Shown here piece after piece: positions 22,655 to 34,938 of a stretch of 64,000 bases of DNA. The notes below the pieces were generated by a model. The model had not been told where the DNA came from. It made no database searches and saw only the letters and a program-made list of their open reading frames with translations. The stretch's first letter is position 1, and each line of letters starts with the position of its first letter. Where the stretch lies: contig CM042975.1 of the NCBI GenBank assembly GCA_023678885.1, positions 27,693,405 to 27,757,404 of the forward strand. The letters run 5' to 3'. The position numbers were made by a program, and so were the translations under genes. This DNA is from Pogostemon cablin. Its lineage: Eukaryota; Streptophyta; Magnoliopsida; Lamiales; Lamiaceae.

Positions 22655-25156
22655 TGATGAGAGTGGAAATCCATGTATTTTCGGGTCCAATATGATATCT
22701 CTTTGAGTTTATAATTACTATTATTTGCACAAATCTTTATACTTTGGATTATTATCAACTAAAAGGTGCTACTAAGGTTTTTTGTTGTGTTTTGATAGAA
22801 AAAATGATCAAAAGTGCAAGGTTGGAGAAAATGTGCAATTTATGCAAGGATGATGAAAAATGCACGTCCAACTTTCATAATTTTTCTGTGTTATTGTGGA
22901 AATCAAAACTGATGATGTGATACATGGTTGAAAAACCACTGAAGAGAGGGTCGTTTTGGCATAAAGAACACCCCAATCGAGTTCTAAACGAGGAAGTTAT
23001 GAGCAAAATGGTGACGACGCGTGAGCTGTGCCAAACAAGAATTGCTATGCTACTTTCTGTAGCTTATTTCACATTCAAATCTTGGTGTTTTTGAAAGTTC
23101 TTTATGTGGATAGAAAGCCAAGGAAGAGAGGATCGCGTGAGTATAAGAATTACTCAATTCGGAACTCGGATGTGGAAGTTATACGCGAAACGATGAGGCA
23201 GTGCAAGTCAATTCGACCTGAGGAAATGTCACTTCAACCACAACACCTAGATTCGACCTGCCGACCTTTCACGCAGGTCGAATTGGGCACATGAAGCTTC
23301 CAATAAGTCGATTCAACCTGAGGAGCTTCGATTCGACCAAGAGCTCAGGTCGAATCAAGGTCGAATCAAAATGCAAAATTGTCCAGTGAACCGATTCGAC
23401 CATGACAGCTTCGATTCGACCAGTAGCTCAGGTCGAATCGGTGGAGAAAAAAGTCCAATAGGTCGATTCGACCACAACAGCTTCGATTCGACCTCTTCAA
23501 CATGTCGAATCATGGTCAAATTGCCAATTTGATCTCGATTCAACCTGGACATCAGGTCGAATCAAAGTCAAATTGAGCGTCTGAACTTACAGAATGCCGA
23601 TTCGACCTCTAATTCAACTTGACCATCAGGTCGAATCAAGGTCGAATCAAGCATTTTTGACTTATTTGTCCTGCAATTCAACCTGGGAGAGTTAAATTCG
23701 ACCTGTTCTAGTGCATAATCTACCTGGAAAACATTAACAAGTGGAAAAGTAGTGCACACATGGGCAAAAGGGAAGACAATACACCATTCACATAGAGCAC
23801 ATGAAGCACCTAACATATAATTGGATTCCTAAGGAAAGAAGACAAGGAGAAGAGTTAGAAAGAAGGTGCAAGAACAGCACAAAAGAAGAGACAAAGGAAA
23901 GAGGGGAAGCATGGACAGCAAGAACAAGAAGAAGTGGAAGCATGGAGCAACATGGGCAGCAATTAAAGAGGAATGGATGCATGTGAAGCTGTGTTTTTGC
24001 TACAAGTATAAAAGGGGGCAGCTTTAAGAGGAGAAGAGGAAGTCACAACACAAGAACACACCACTACCCTTCAACAACATCCTTCATTATCTACTCAAAA
24101 CTCCTTCACTCTTCACTATATTCTTTCATCCTTCCACCAGAGAGACGATCGGAGTTGCTACTTGGATCGGAAACGGAGATCCCAACGGAGATAGTGATTG
24201 AAGAGAATGAGTCTTCAAAATGGGTTCTTTATTTTTAGTTATTTATCTTTTATTATTTTAGCACAATGGTTAGAGTTAATTACATCTTTGTGATTTACCC
24301 TAGTAACTCCATGGGCTAAGTTTCTTTATTGGTAATGTTAGGGTGTTAATACAGTTTTGACTATGTGATTTAATTACTCTAGACTTGGATTGATTATTCT
24401 GCATATTGTTTATTTCCTTATTGAAGATTATACTGTGAGACTTCATATTATTGTGATTTTGAGTTTGATTCATTTAATTATTCTTGACGGTATCACTGAT
24501 TAATAGTTAATAGGATTCTCTATCTCTGCATAATAATTGTGGTTTCCTGTGACAAGCTTAGGTGATTGGCCTATAATATCTAGGAGTGTTAGACAATAAA
24601 TTTGGAATATTAATTACTTGGTAAAACATCATTATTAAGTAATTGGTAAGGAGACAAACGGGTTAACAATCGCGTACATAAAAAGGGAAGTCTAGTGCTC
24701 TAACCTTTAATGGAATTTAGCATGAAGTACCTATAGAGGGAGAGGGAGTTAATTTCTTATTGATCCAAGGATTTTCAGCTCATTATAAGTGTTTGATCTA
24801 CCCGATCAAGGTGATTTAACTTGGCTTAGTGATCCTCTTATAAACGTTTGCAGATAATTAATTCGAGTCTAGATAAATTAGTCACATAATCAAGCTGTTT
24901 GCCCTAGCATTACCAATTCTCCATTCTTGAACTCTAAATTCGTTTTCTCTTGTGTGATTTTTTTATTTCATAATTAGTTTTAAGTTATTTAATTAATCAT
25001 TCTTTCAAAAATCCCCAGATTTTGTCTTGCAATTGAATTGTCACACATAGAATTACTTATTAAATTTATAACTATCTCGTTAGAACGATATTTCACTTGG
25101 CCACTCGCACTACAATCGATCCCTTATACTTGAGGGTGAAAGAAAATAAGCGATCA
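22655..25156 (+). mobile_element. Solo LTR (TGATGAGAG family) inside the gypsy element
   Basis: It starts TGATGAGAGTGGAAATCCATG and ends near GAGGGTGAAAGAAAATAAG then CGATCA. It shares both ends and much of the interior with the solo LTR at 32957-43475 (opposite strand) and the fragment at 29290-30147. The flanks (CATCT, CACAT) do not form a clean TSD. There is no internal domain and no second LTR. It sits just after the protease region and splits the 3' non-coding part of the host element. Confidence 0.65.
23170..23730. repeat. Degenerate tandem array of GATTCGACC / GGTCGAATC motifs
   Basis: Within the solo LTR the word ATTCGACC and its reverse complement recur more than fifteen times. They are arranged in roughly 70-80 bp cycles: GATTCGACC, spacer, AGCTTCGATTCGACC, then AGCTCAGGTCGAATC. 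Each cycle can fold back on itself. The array is absent from the same LTR family at 42.5-43.4 kb. Confidence 0.8.
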
Positions 25157-26796
25157 CACATTACTTAAGTCGAGCCAACGACAATAAAAAAAGGCGCTGA
25201 TTGGGAGGCAACCCAATTTTCTCGCATTATTTTTATTTATTTTGTTTGTCTAATTGTTCACTCTTAATTTTCTGTTTTGATTTGCAGCTGTGATAAAAAT
25301 TGCAAGGGTTGATTGTCGTCAAAGCTCTACCCAAAACTGAATCAGGTGTACTCTACCTAATTACATAATTGATCTTTCTTATACTATGCTTTTCTTGGGG
25401 ACAAGCAAACATTTAGGTGTGGAGAGGGATTTTATATGATAATTGGGGTAGAAAAGTGATGTAAATTTGATGAAATTTCTTATTGTCAAGTTTCTTACTC
25501 TTGTTGTCCTCTAAATTTTATGTTGATATGGAGTTTGAAAAATTGGGGAATAAAATATGTTAAGGTGATGAGGGCGATGCATGATTGAGGGAGTAACAAT
25601 AATGTTGAGGAGCTGTTGAAATGTGATATTCTTTGCAAGATTTTTGTGATTGTAGTGGCTCATTTTTTTTTCTTCGAATTTCATGGCAAATTACTTCATT
25701 TGTTGTGAGCTTTTGAGCCTTAATGAGATATCATCTATGAGCTCTTTTGAAATTTCTTTCTTGAGTGCATTGAATTTGAATTACTCGTTCTAGAACTTGC
25801 TCTTTTGAATGCATTTCAAGATCATATGATTGGTTATGTGTGATAAAATGATAAGGGCACTTAGGTTTTACCCTCTTGGCTTATATTGTCCCACTTAATC
25901 ATGGAAACTCTAGGAAAACCACGTTGAGCCTAAGCGTTTTCTTTCAATTACGAGCATAAAAATGAACCCTAAATCCCCATTTCTTTCTTTAACTCTTCTG
26001 TTTAAACCCTTCATTACTTTGCAATGTGTGAATCTTATGGAAATACATTAAGATTGTTGAAGTTGAAGGGAGTTGAAAAAGAAAAAAAGAGAAAAAGAAA
26101 GAAAGAAAAAGAAGAAAGAATAAAAAAAAAGAAAAATTCTTGAAAAAAAGAAAAAAAAAAGAAAAAGAAAAGGAGTTGCTGGAAACTGTTTGTATTTAGT
26201 TGCTGAAATTATCTAGAAAGTAGTGATTTTTTTAAGTGTGACGCATGCTGTTCCAAATGTTGAAAATGAGCAGGTGTTGGGAGGTTTTAGGTGTACAAAA
26301 AATGATGTTTTGAAAGAAAATTTTGGGGTGATGATGGATGTTATGATTTGTAAAGATCACATGTTGAAAAGCGATGCATTTAGCCAATCTTATCCCTCTT
26401 TTTACCTTATCCTGACCCAAGGCCCCATTACAACCCTATCAAAGACCCTTTGATTGTTGCACACGATTCATCTAAAATTGGTGGAAATTTGATTTGGGAG
26501 CAAGCCTATGGTAATGACTTTTCTTGTTCAATTGTTGAGTGATCTTACTACATAAATCATATATTTGAGTGATATTGAGTGAATCTTTGTGAGACCATGG
26601 AATTTTGAAAAGGTTTAATGCCATGAAGATTGCAAACTTTGAGTGAAGAGTCATGTTTTATATTAGTTTCGAATGCTCATTGGTTGCTTATCTCTTGAGG
26701 TGTCTAATTTTCATCTGCCTTGATAGATGATGTTCCTTGGTATTCTATTCTTTATCATCTTTGATTTTCGGTTTGCTTGAGGACAAGCAAGGTTTA
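25157..26796 (+). other. 3' non-coding part of the gypsy element
   Basis: Starts with the family word GGCGCTGATTGGGAGGCAAC seen downstream of gag-pol in such elements. Contains two copies of a GGACAAGCAA...GGTGTGG block (near 25397 and 26781) and an almost pure purine (GAAAAA) tract at about 26080-26175. The short ORFs near 26223-26453 have no family. Confidence 0.55.
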
Positions 26797-26810
26797 GGTG
26801 TGGGGAGATT
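26797..26810 (+). promoter_or_regulatory. Polypurine tract
   Basis: GGTGTGGGGAGATT directly precedes the 3' LTR; expected plus-strand primer site. Confidence 0.75.
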
Positions 26811-28173
26811 TGATAAGTTATATTTTAGCATAATTATTTGGTTGAAATTCATGTTTATTTGATTGACTTATGTGCTAATTTGAGTGTTAAATTGACTTAT
26901 CTTGTCTTTGGTTAATTGAAGCTTTAATGTTATAAATTGATGTTGAAACGGGCTGTTATGTGCAATAAATTCATGCTGCCAGATAAGCTGACACTAACCC
27001 CTTCAGTGTCAGTGGGGGCCTGCGAAAATTGAACATAATTATGGAAAGTGCAGCTGGAATATTTTCATATATTTTCTCACACGAGTCCAGCGATTTAAAT
27101 CACCCCAAAATCAGGTCCAAATCTTGTGGAAGAAGAGATATAAAAGAAGAAGAGATTTGGAGATATTTTTGGAAGAAATAAATTAGGAAAGAGATCAGGA
27201 AAAAGAGATATTATTTTATTTTTGGAGAGGTTGGAACGTGAGGAGCAGAACGTGAATTTGGGCAGAGTTGGCATGAGGAAAAAAAGGCTGTGGTCTCCTT
27301 CTTGAAGGCTGAAGTAAAGATTTGAAGAACAGTCCGACATTCCGATTTTATTATTCTTACTTTTTATTTTTTATTTTGTTATGAATATTTGGGGCTAATC
27401 CCCTTTTCTATTTTAGAATTCGTGAACCTCCCGTTGAATTTTAGTTAAATTATTAAGGATTTTTACATTGAATCTGTTGTGCACGTTTATTTTATTACAT
27501 ACTTTGATGTTCTTATTGCTGTTTGATAATTATTTTAGCCTGATCAACTATTTAATTGTTAAACTGATGAATGTTATTCTATGAACTATGATCCGTAATT
27601 ATTGTAGGGATTGGATTAAGTAACAAATAGAGATTATTCCCTCTAGGTGTAATAGGATCTAGGTTGTATGATACCTAGCCGGATTTTGTAGCCTAGTAAT
27701 CATATGTTTAAAGTTTTATTGCATTTATGAGTTCGAATCCATAGGGTCACTCATAGATAGTTCAACTTAAGTGGTCGTCCCTAATTGATAAACTTAAGAA
27801 CATTCGGGTTGATTGGTATTACCGTCAATCTAGGGATTTGAGTTTGCACACTAGGCTAGATGTTTAATTCCTATAGTTAATTAATTTAGTAAACGGGAGG
27901 GAATCGACATCCTAAACTAGGCTTTTCTCACGTGGTTAATTTTATTATAAATTTTCATCTACTTTGTTAATTAAAAATTGCGTTAATTTATCATTCGTGT
28001 TATTTATGATTTTCCACAAACAAAACCCTCCTTATTTATTTTATATGTTATCAACACTTAAATTTAATTAAAAATTCATAATACTCTCTTGGGTTCGACC
28101 CGTACTTGCCATTATAAGTATTATTGTGAATCGGAATAAAATTATATTTTGGTAGGCCCGCGACAGCTTATCA
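26811..28173 (+). repeat. 3' LTR of the gypsy element
   Basis: TGATAAG...CTTATCA, 1,363 bp, uninterrupted, followed by TSD GTTAG (28174-28178). The hairpin motif copy is at 26988-27012. Confidence 0.9.
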
Positions 28174-28234
28174 GTTAGATTAGTATGGATAATCCCCCAC
28201 TTACCTTTAAACAACCACATTAACTTATCATTAG

Positions 28235-28619
28235 AAAAAAGTATCAGTAGTATGAGACCGGTTCCATGATAAACCTACTTATTTACGTAAATATAAAAAA
28301 AAGTTGGCAAAGACTTGTGTGAGACCGTCTCACGTAAGGGCTTACAGGAAAGTGACGTGAGACGGCCAAAAAGTGATAACTTTTATGAAGAAAAGTGATA
28401 ATAAATAATGAAAAACGAAAATGCTCTTTCATGAACAATTTATAGTGTAAATAAAAAGTGATAACATTTTATAGCGAAAGTGATAACGATTTATAGCGAA
28501 AGTGATAACTATTTTAAAAAGTGTAAAAATGGTCTCACGTGAGACGGTCTCATGCAAGACCTACCAAAAAAAGTATCAGTAGTATGAGACCGGTTCCATG
28601 ATAAACCTACTCATTTACA
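28235..28619. repeat. Direct repeat of about 52 bp flanking a MITE
   Basis: AAGTATCAGTAGTATGAGAC and the following 30 bases occur at 28235-28286 and again at 28566-28619. Related ATGAGACCGGTTCC words also occur near 51970 and 60940. Confidence 0.75.
28304..28565. mobile_element. MITE with TGAGACCGTCTCAC termini
   Basis: Inverted ends TTGGCAAAGACTTGTGTGAG and (inverted) GGTAGGTCTTGCATGAG, both followed by ACCGTCTCACGT. The 8-bp direct repeat AAAAAAAG (28296-28303, 28566-28573) could be a TSD but is low-complexity. The interior repeats AAAGTGATAAC. Confidence 0.65.
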
Positions 28620-28929
28620 TTTTTTAATTTAATAAAAATTATTTATTTTTAATTAATATGTATTAAAAAGATAATTATACGTTAATACTTAATAATTAAT
28701 TATTTATTTTATTTATTGGTAATTTTATATTTTTGTGCTCCTTGTACCATTTGATTTTAATAAATTTTTTATTTGACTGAAAAAAATATTAAATTCAATG
28801 GAATTTTTCATGATCATCATATAGGTAAAATAGATAAAAAGAACTATAAGTGTAATATTCTTATTATAACTTGATAATTATTATATATATATAATATGTT
28901 CACTACATGAACCACATTAATTAATAAAA
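28620..28929. repeat. Copy of a dispersed AT-rich repeat
   Basis: Shares long words with 52557-52700 and 61000-61080 (e.g. AATTATACGTTAATA, TGTTCACTACATGAACCACA). It continues after the MITE at 28930-29208, to about 29281. Confidence 0.6.
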
Positions 28930-29208
28930 GAGTAAGGCTTGCAAGCGCCCAGGTGTACACCATGTGCCTTTAAAATTTAGTATTATGGATAAGGGTACAT
29001 TATTTTATTGTTGGGTATACACTTTAATTAATAAGGGTACACAATTTTGTTCTAAAAGGTTTACACTTTTCATTAATATTTTTTTATTTTTTTCATAAAA
29101 TAAAGAGTACACATCTTTATACTCAATGATATATACAATTTAACACAAAATTTTTAAAGGCGCACGGAGTGTGCTCCAGTGCACCCGGACCCACATAAGT
29201 TTTTTGTC
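28930..29208. mobile_element. 9-bp-TSD MITE (GAGT family)
   Basis: 279 bp flanked by a perfect TTAATAAAA (28921-28929, 29209-29217). The related locus at about 52675-52710 reads through the site without the insert. Ends GAGTAAGGCTTGCAAGCGCC and, inverted, GACAAAAAACTTATGTGGG. Confidence 0.85.
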
Positions 29209-29289
29209 TTAATAAAATCACTATAAATTTATAAGAATGTAATTAAAATTATATAATAAAATTAATATTAAATTCAGAACTCTATTTTC

Positions 29290-30147
29290 ATCCATCATTC
29301 ACCATGCAACTTCCATCCATTCACCAGAGAGATGATCGAAGTTGCTACTTGGATTGGAGACAGAGATTCCGACGAAGATCGTGATTGAAGAATCGAAGTC
29401 CTTCACAAGGGTTTTTTTTTTCAATTATTTATCTCTGTTATTTTAGAACAATGATTGAGGCTTATTACATCTTTGTGATTTGCCCTCATAATTTCATGGG
29501 CTAAATTTATTTTGTTGGTAATGTTAGGCTTAGACAGTTTTGACTATGAGATTTGATTGCTCTAAACTTAGATTATTACACTACAAAATATTTATTTCCT
29601 TATTGAAGAAGATAGTTTGAGACTTCATATTATTATGTTTTGAGTTTTTATTTCTTTAATTTAGTTATTCATGACGGTATCAGTAATTGATAATTAATAT
29701 AATTCTTTGTTTCTGCATGATAGTTGTTGTTTCATGTGTCAATCTTAGGGACTAACCTATAATTCCAAAGACTGTTACACAATCAATTTGGAATGTTAAT
29801 TATTTGGTAAAACATCATTATTAGGTAATTGTTAAGGAGACAAAATAGGTTAATATTTTAGTACCTAGAAAAGGAAGTCTAGTGCTCTAACCTTTAATGG
29901 AATTTAACATGAATTACCTATAAAAGGGGGTAAGAGTTAATTCCTTATAGATCCTAAGATTTGTAGCTCATTACAAGTATTAGATCCTACCCGATCAAGG
30001 TGATTTAACTTGGCCTAGTGATTTTCTTACTTGAAAATTATCATACATAGAATTAATTAATATAAAACTCGTGGGTTCCACATTTGACTTGGTTACACGC
30101 GCTATAATTAATCCTTTATACTTGAGGGTGAAATAAAATAGTGAACA
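29290..30147 (+). repeat. Truncated LTR of the TGATGAGAG family
   Basis: Matches the 3' part of the solo LTR at 22655-25156 (GATCGAAGTTGCTACTTGG at the left, CTTGAGGGTGAAATAAAATAG at the right end). The left part is missing. Confidence 0.65.
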
Positions 30148-30934
30148 CCTTGCATGCGGAATTTTTCATTAAATGGGGGGTGATGAGGTTCGAATCCTAA
30201 ACCTTTTTAGACCATGACTATGATATCATGTTAAATGTCCACATCTTGTTGGTTTCTAGGTATACCAATCAATCACTATTACAATGAATATTGAAATAAA
30301 GCGGAGAATTACTAATCTTTCTTACAGATTTGGATCTTGGATTTTGATGAGGGCGAAGTCGAGTCGAGTAGAACTCTTCCTGCAAGAAGAAACACACCCC
30401 AATAGTGCTCCGGTCTTGGTGGATCTTACCCAAAGGTGAAAGGACTTCTCGTATCTAGCGAAGCAACACCGTAATCGCAGGAACTCCGGTGAACTAAGAG
30501 AGAATGGAGGATTAGATCGTATAGACTATGCACTATGTAGATGTATGCATATGCTTGAAAGACTTTTTGTTTTTGTATGTTTTTGTGTGTTTTGATTGAT
30601 TGCACAAAGACCCTATTTATAGGTTTCCAGAGACCACTCTCATATGGTAGGATTGTTATATTATGTAGTGATCGTAATCATTACCAAATTTAATCAATTA
30701 TCATATTTGATCAAATTTACCATATTTTATCAAATAAGTAGTGATCGTGATCACTATCAAATTTTATCAATTACCATATTTGATCAATTCCACATTTGAA
30801 AATTTCACTCACTTTAATTATTATTTAATTGGTGATTAATTTATTTATTAATCCAACTAACCAATTAAATTCCCCAACACATCTCTATTAAACGATTTAA
30901 ATATATATTTAGTAAAATGGAACATGTTTAATGG
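30148..30934. other. Unassigned, possible LTR-type fragment
   Basis: No coding capacity. A palindrome-poor stretch with ACCGTAATCGCAGGAACTCC near 30468 and repeated TTTGATCAAATTTACC-like words near 30700-30790. I cannot assign a family. Confidence 0.3.
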
Positions 30935-30935
30935 G

Positions 30936-31004
<69 letters not shown>
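30935..31004. repeat. (TG)n(TA)n microsatellite
   Basis: A short TG run followed by nearly 60 bases of uninterrupted TA. Confidence 0.95.
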
Positions 31005-31014
<10 letters not shown>

Positions 31015-31320
31015 ACATATTCCCACATAATATGCGGATACATTATATTTTATAAGAAAAATTAATTAGATAATATAATATTAAATGCATCTAGTAATTT
31101 AATAATGAGAATATAATCAAAATTTTTGAAGAAATATTTTTACTAATTTGTTTACTTATCTAATTTTTAATTTTAAATATAAAATATACTAAAGATTATG
31201 TGATATTTCTCCACCGTCGTTGGAGATAGGATTTCTCGAAGTCGAGATCCTCTTTGGGTTCTCGGGGACCGGAGCCCATTGTTGCACGGATTCGCTGGCA
31301 TCAATTAATTTTCGTCGCCT

Positions 31321-31460
31321 ATTTTTTCTCTTCTTGTCTTTTCTCCCCCTTTTCTTCTTCTCCTTGTTTTTTCTTCCCCTTTTCTTCCTCTCCTTGTTTT
31401 TTCTTCCCCTTTTCTTCTTCTCCTTGTTTTTTCCTCCCCTTTTCTTCTTCTCCCTCTTTT
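31321..31460 (+). repeat. 30-bp pyrimidine tandem repeat in the LINE leader
   Basis: Three clear units (31351-31380, 31381-31410, 31411-31440) of a TTTCTTCTTCTCCTTG / TTTTTTCTTCCCCT sequence, with partial units either side. Because 30 is divisible by three, the ORFs here repeat a 10-residue Phe/Ser/Leu block and are not genes. Confidence 0.9.
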
Positions 31461-31587
31461 GCTTTCACTTATCTCCTACTCTGTTTTTGGCAGATCTAAC
31501 ATTTTTGTTCCATCTCTTTTCGTTGTATGTCTTTGCAGGCTTTCAGGGCTTAGTCTTATTTAATTCCTCTTGTTTGTGATTTTGGAT

Positions 31588-32956
31588 ATGGAGAATTTGG
31601 AGACCGACATACTTGATCTTGGTGGGGGGGAGACCTGTCTAAGAACACAAATCAAAGTCCAGTGTGCTTAGTTGGAAGGGTTTGTGCAGAGAAAACAGTC
31701 AACTCTTTTGCCCTTACTGAAGTTATGCAAAAGCCTTTAAAGCAAAAGGAAAATTGTCGGGGCGTAGTTGGGGGAATGGATTATTCATCTTTTCTTTTGA
31801 AAAGGAGGAAGACAGAACATGGGTGGTCAGAAATCAACCGTGGCATTTTGACAATAATCTGTTTGCCATAAAGACTCTATCAGGGAATGAACAACTGTCA
31901 TCTATATCCATCAACCACGCGGCCTTTTGGATTAGGGTTTTCGACCTGCCCCTTTCATGTCAAAATAAAGAGGCCTTATTATCCATTGCTGCCAAATTAG
32001 GAAAACCGATGGCTTATGAGAACATTTCTTCATCAGATATGGCTGAATTCCACCGGATCAAAGTGGAAATTGATATTTCTAAGCCGTTTTGAAAAGGGTT
32101 GAATATTCGTCTTGTAGGTCAAGTCTTGTGGATTCCAATCAAATATGAAGCTTTACCATTATTCTGTTACTGCTGTGGAACCATTGGACACTTTTATAAA
32201 AGCTGTAACTCATTTGATCGGGATGGGAACTCGGATCCGTCAAAATTTGAATATGTGCCTATTTTGAGAGCTGCTAATGGCGGAAGAAAAGGTATCAGAT
32301 TTGAGACTATATACTTTCAAGACGTGTCTAAAGAGTCCAAAAATGCATGTAATGAAGGTGGCCCCAAAATATAAAGGAGAGTGACAAGGAAGCTACTGGA
32401 AATGTTCATGAACTACCTGAAATAATCCAAACCCAGGGCCTACATAAACCTTCTATTAGTATTGACACCACCACACCCATCAAGCATGTGTTTGAATCAT
32501 TGCGAAATTATCTTGTGGACTTTTGCACCATTTCGGACAATCCTAAAGCTACGTACTCAATCACTAAAACCCACTCACCCTCATTTGATCATACCCCACC
32601 GTATCCAAAATCCCACTCAATCACTCACCATACCACACCACTTGATCCTACCCCACCTTTTCCAAATTCCCACCCAACTATCATCCAACCTACCCAAATC
32701 ACTGTTCAAACCATAAATCACTTTGACCATAAATTACTTTGACCACATAGCCAATTATGAGAACAAACTAAATGCTAATGCCTTCAAAGAGCCTGGGTCT
32801 GAGCAAGTAGCTTCCTCAACAGGAGAGATGTTGGGAACTACCCCTAAGAGATACTCTTGGAAAAGAGCTGCCCGTGAGTTAATGCACTCTAATGCAGATG
32901 GTCGTGAAGCTGGACAAAGTGTTCTTGGAAAACAACAACTGGTAGAGGTTGATAAT
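31588..32956 (+). pseudogene. LINE ORF1 (DUF4283 + CCHC zinc knuckle), broken
   Basis: Reading starts with MENLETDILDL. After frame changes it passes through LVGRVCAEKTVNSFAL, then GNGLFIFSFEKEEDRTWVV, PWHFDNNLFAIKTLSGNEQ and FWIRVFDLPLSCQNKE, typical of the DUF4283 domain. Then comes LWIPIKYEALPLFCYCCGTI followed by GHFYKSCNSF, a C-x2-C-x4-H-x4-C knuckle. A TGA stands after ISKPF (32090-32092). The C-terminal part is a low-complexity Pro/Thr/His region. ORF1 proteins of plant LINEs bind the element RNA. The 3' part is cut by the solo LTR at 32957. Confidence 0.85.
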
Positions 32957-33725
32957 TGATCACTATTTTCTTTCACCCTCAAGTGTAAATGATTGATTGT
33001 AGTGCGCGTAACCAAGTGAATATCGTTCCCACGAGATAGTTATAAATTTAATAAATAATTCTATTAACGATAATTAAATTACATGACAAATCCGGGGGTT
33101 TTTGAAAGGATAATTAATTAACTAAAAATTATTGAAATTAAATAATTAATTAACTAACTATAAAATAAAATAAATCACGCAAGAGAAAATAATTTAAGAG
33201 TTCAGGAATGGAGAAATTGGTAATGCTCGGGCAAACAGTTTAACTATATGACTAATTTATTTAGACCCAAATTAATTACCTGCAGACGTTTATAAGAGGA
33301 TCATTATGCCTAGTTAAATCACCTTGATCTGGTATGATCTAACACTTATAATGAGCTGAAAATCCTAGGATCAACAAGACATTAACTCCCTCTATAAGTA
33401 CTTCATGCTAAATTTCATTAAAGGCTAGAGTACTAGACTTCCCTTTCTAGGTACGCAATTGTTAACCATTTTATCTCCTTACTAATTACTCCCTCCGTCC
33501 CCTTGAAAGGTATTCGTCTGCTGTTTAAACGTGGACGGTTCTAAGGTCTTTATTTGCTTCTTGCACGTAAATTAAGGAGTATTATTATTATAGATAAGGT
33601 GAGTAATTGTATTAGAGGGAAGTGGTGGGTCATATTATTATTTTCTTTATTAAATAGAGGAAATTAATGCTTTTGAAGCGGATGTCAAGAATAGTGAAAT
33701 GAATACCTTTCAAGGGGACGGAGGT

Positions 33726-34924
33726 GTTAGATTGTATAGTAAAAGTCTAGCTTTAGTATGAACAATGTTATAACAATATTTGAAATGAGAATCATATGAT
33801 CAAAAGATTGCATCTTATAATTTATTTTATATGCATGATGCAATAGTCCACTTACTTTATACTGTAGATAATATGTTGTGCGACAACACGCAGTAGATCA
33901 TATTATCGGTTTCCTTATAAAGTATAAACAGATGCTCACAACTGAGATAGATGGGAACTCTCTATCGGTATGGTTGTAATGTGATTTGGTATTAGCTTGT
34001 CTTGGCTATAGAATCACATTAGTGCACTTGTGTGTATTGAGCAGGACCGCTTGAGATCGTTCGACTTATACTGACTAATAGAAGAACTTGATCTCTGTTA
34101 TTATGGAAGTTCGTGCTCTTAATCCCTATAAAATAACCTCAACACATAGGACAGTATGTATTTCTTTGATTCATCAATGGGTGAGATTTATAAGTATTAA
34201 ATCAACAAACTCGGTGAGTTGGGAAATAGTGTTGTATCTATGGTGTGCTGTTGATTGTAGAAGGAATCCATGTCCGTCATAGGTTGATGATGTCCCCTTG
34301 AGGAGCTCATAAGGTTTATCATATAAATCTTGCAAGTGGATTAATTTTTGGCATGATAATAAGGTTGAGTGGTACTACTCTCGGATGAGATATTAATTAA
34401 TTTGAGTTGTCAGTAACTTAATTAATTAATGGACATTGTATATCTTAAACATGGGGAGACTATCGGGCTCATAATAAGAAGGAGCCCAGAACATAATTTA
34501 GAATTGGATGGATAGTGCAATAATAATATTTTAGTGGACTATATTATTATTATTGGATTTAATTAAAAGTTTTGGGCTAAACTTGGTTAATTAAATTCAA
34601 TTGAGGCCCAGTCCAATTTCTCCTCCTGGTCCCTGCTGTAGCCCAGTTATATAAGTCATCTCAGCTCCTGTTAACCCTAAGTCAGTGCCTCATTTGACAG
34701 TTAGAAAGAACAGTAGCAGATTGAGAGAATCCTGCGAATTGTTGCCCACACAACAGCAGGATTCGACTTGGGACATACAGCAGAAGATTGAGAGGTGGTT
34801 CACTGCTGTTCATCCTCTACATCAACCCAGGAGTACGGTAAACAATTCTAATTGCTTCCGCTGTGATTGTTTGCCTGAAGTCCTAAACGGATCACGGTTG
34901 ATCCACACGATCCAATTGCCAACA
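33726..34924 (+). repeat. 5' LTR of the Copia element
   Basis: Begins TGTTAGATTG and ends ATTGCCAACA. By eye it differs from the 3' LTR at about 35-40 positions, mostly transitions (about 3%). Confidence 0.92.
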
Positions 34925-34926
34925 AT

Positions 34927-34938
34927 TGGTATCAGAGC
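34927..34938 (+). promoter_or_regulatory. Primer binding site, initiator tRNA-Met
   Basis: TGGTATCAGAGC, the standard plant copia PBS, 2 nt after the LTR. Confidence 0.92.

Larger units (their letters stand above)
17726..28173 (+). mobile_element. Non-autonomous Ty3/gypsy element (gag-protease, TR-GAG type)
   Basis: Direct LTRs (17726-19827, 26811-28173) begin TGATAAG and end CTTATCA and are bounded by a perfect 5-bp TSD GTTAG (17721-17725, 28174-28178). A tRNA-Asp-type PBS follows the 5' LTR and a purine tract precedes the 3' LTR. The interior encodes a broken gag and an aspartic protease region but no reverse transcriptase, RNase H or integrase. It would have needed proteins from an autonomous partner. 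The 5' LTR is longer only because it holds two MITEs; without them the LTRs are 1,358 and 1,363 bp. Confidence 0.9.

Noticed and set aside
23170..23730. CRISPR-like array
   Set aside because: The repeats are palindromic, degenerate and unevenly spaced, and this is a plant LTR. No CRISPR features.
31220..31579. 119-codon ORF with Phe/Ser/Leu repeats
   Set aside because: Produced by the 30-bp pyrimidine minisatellite of the LINE leader.
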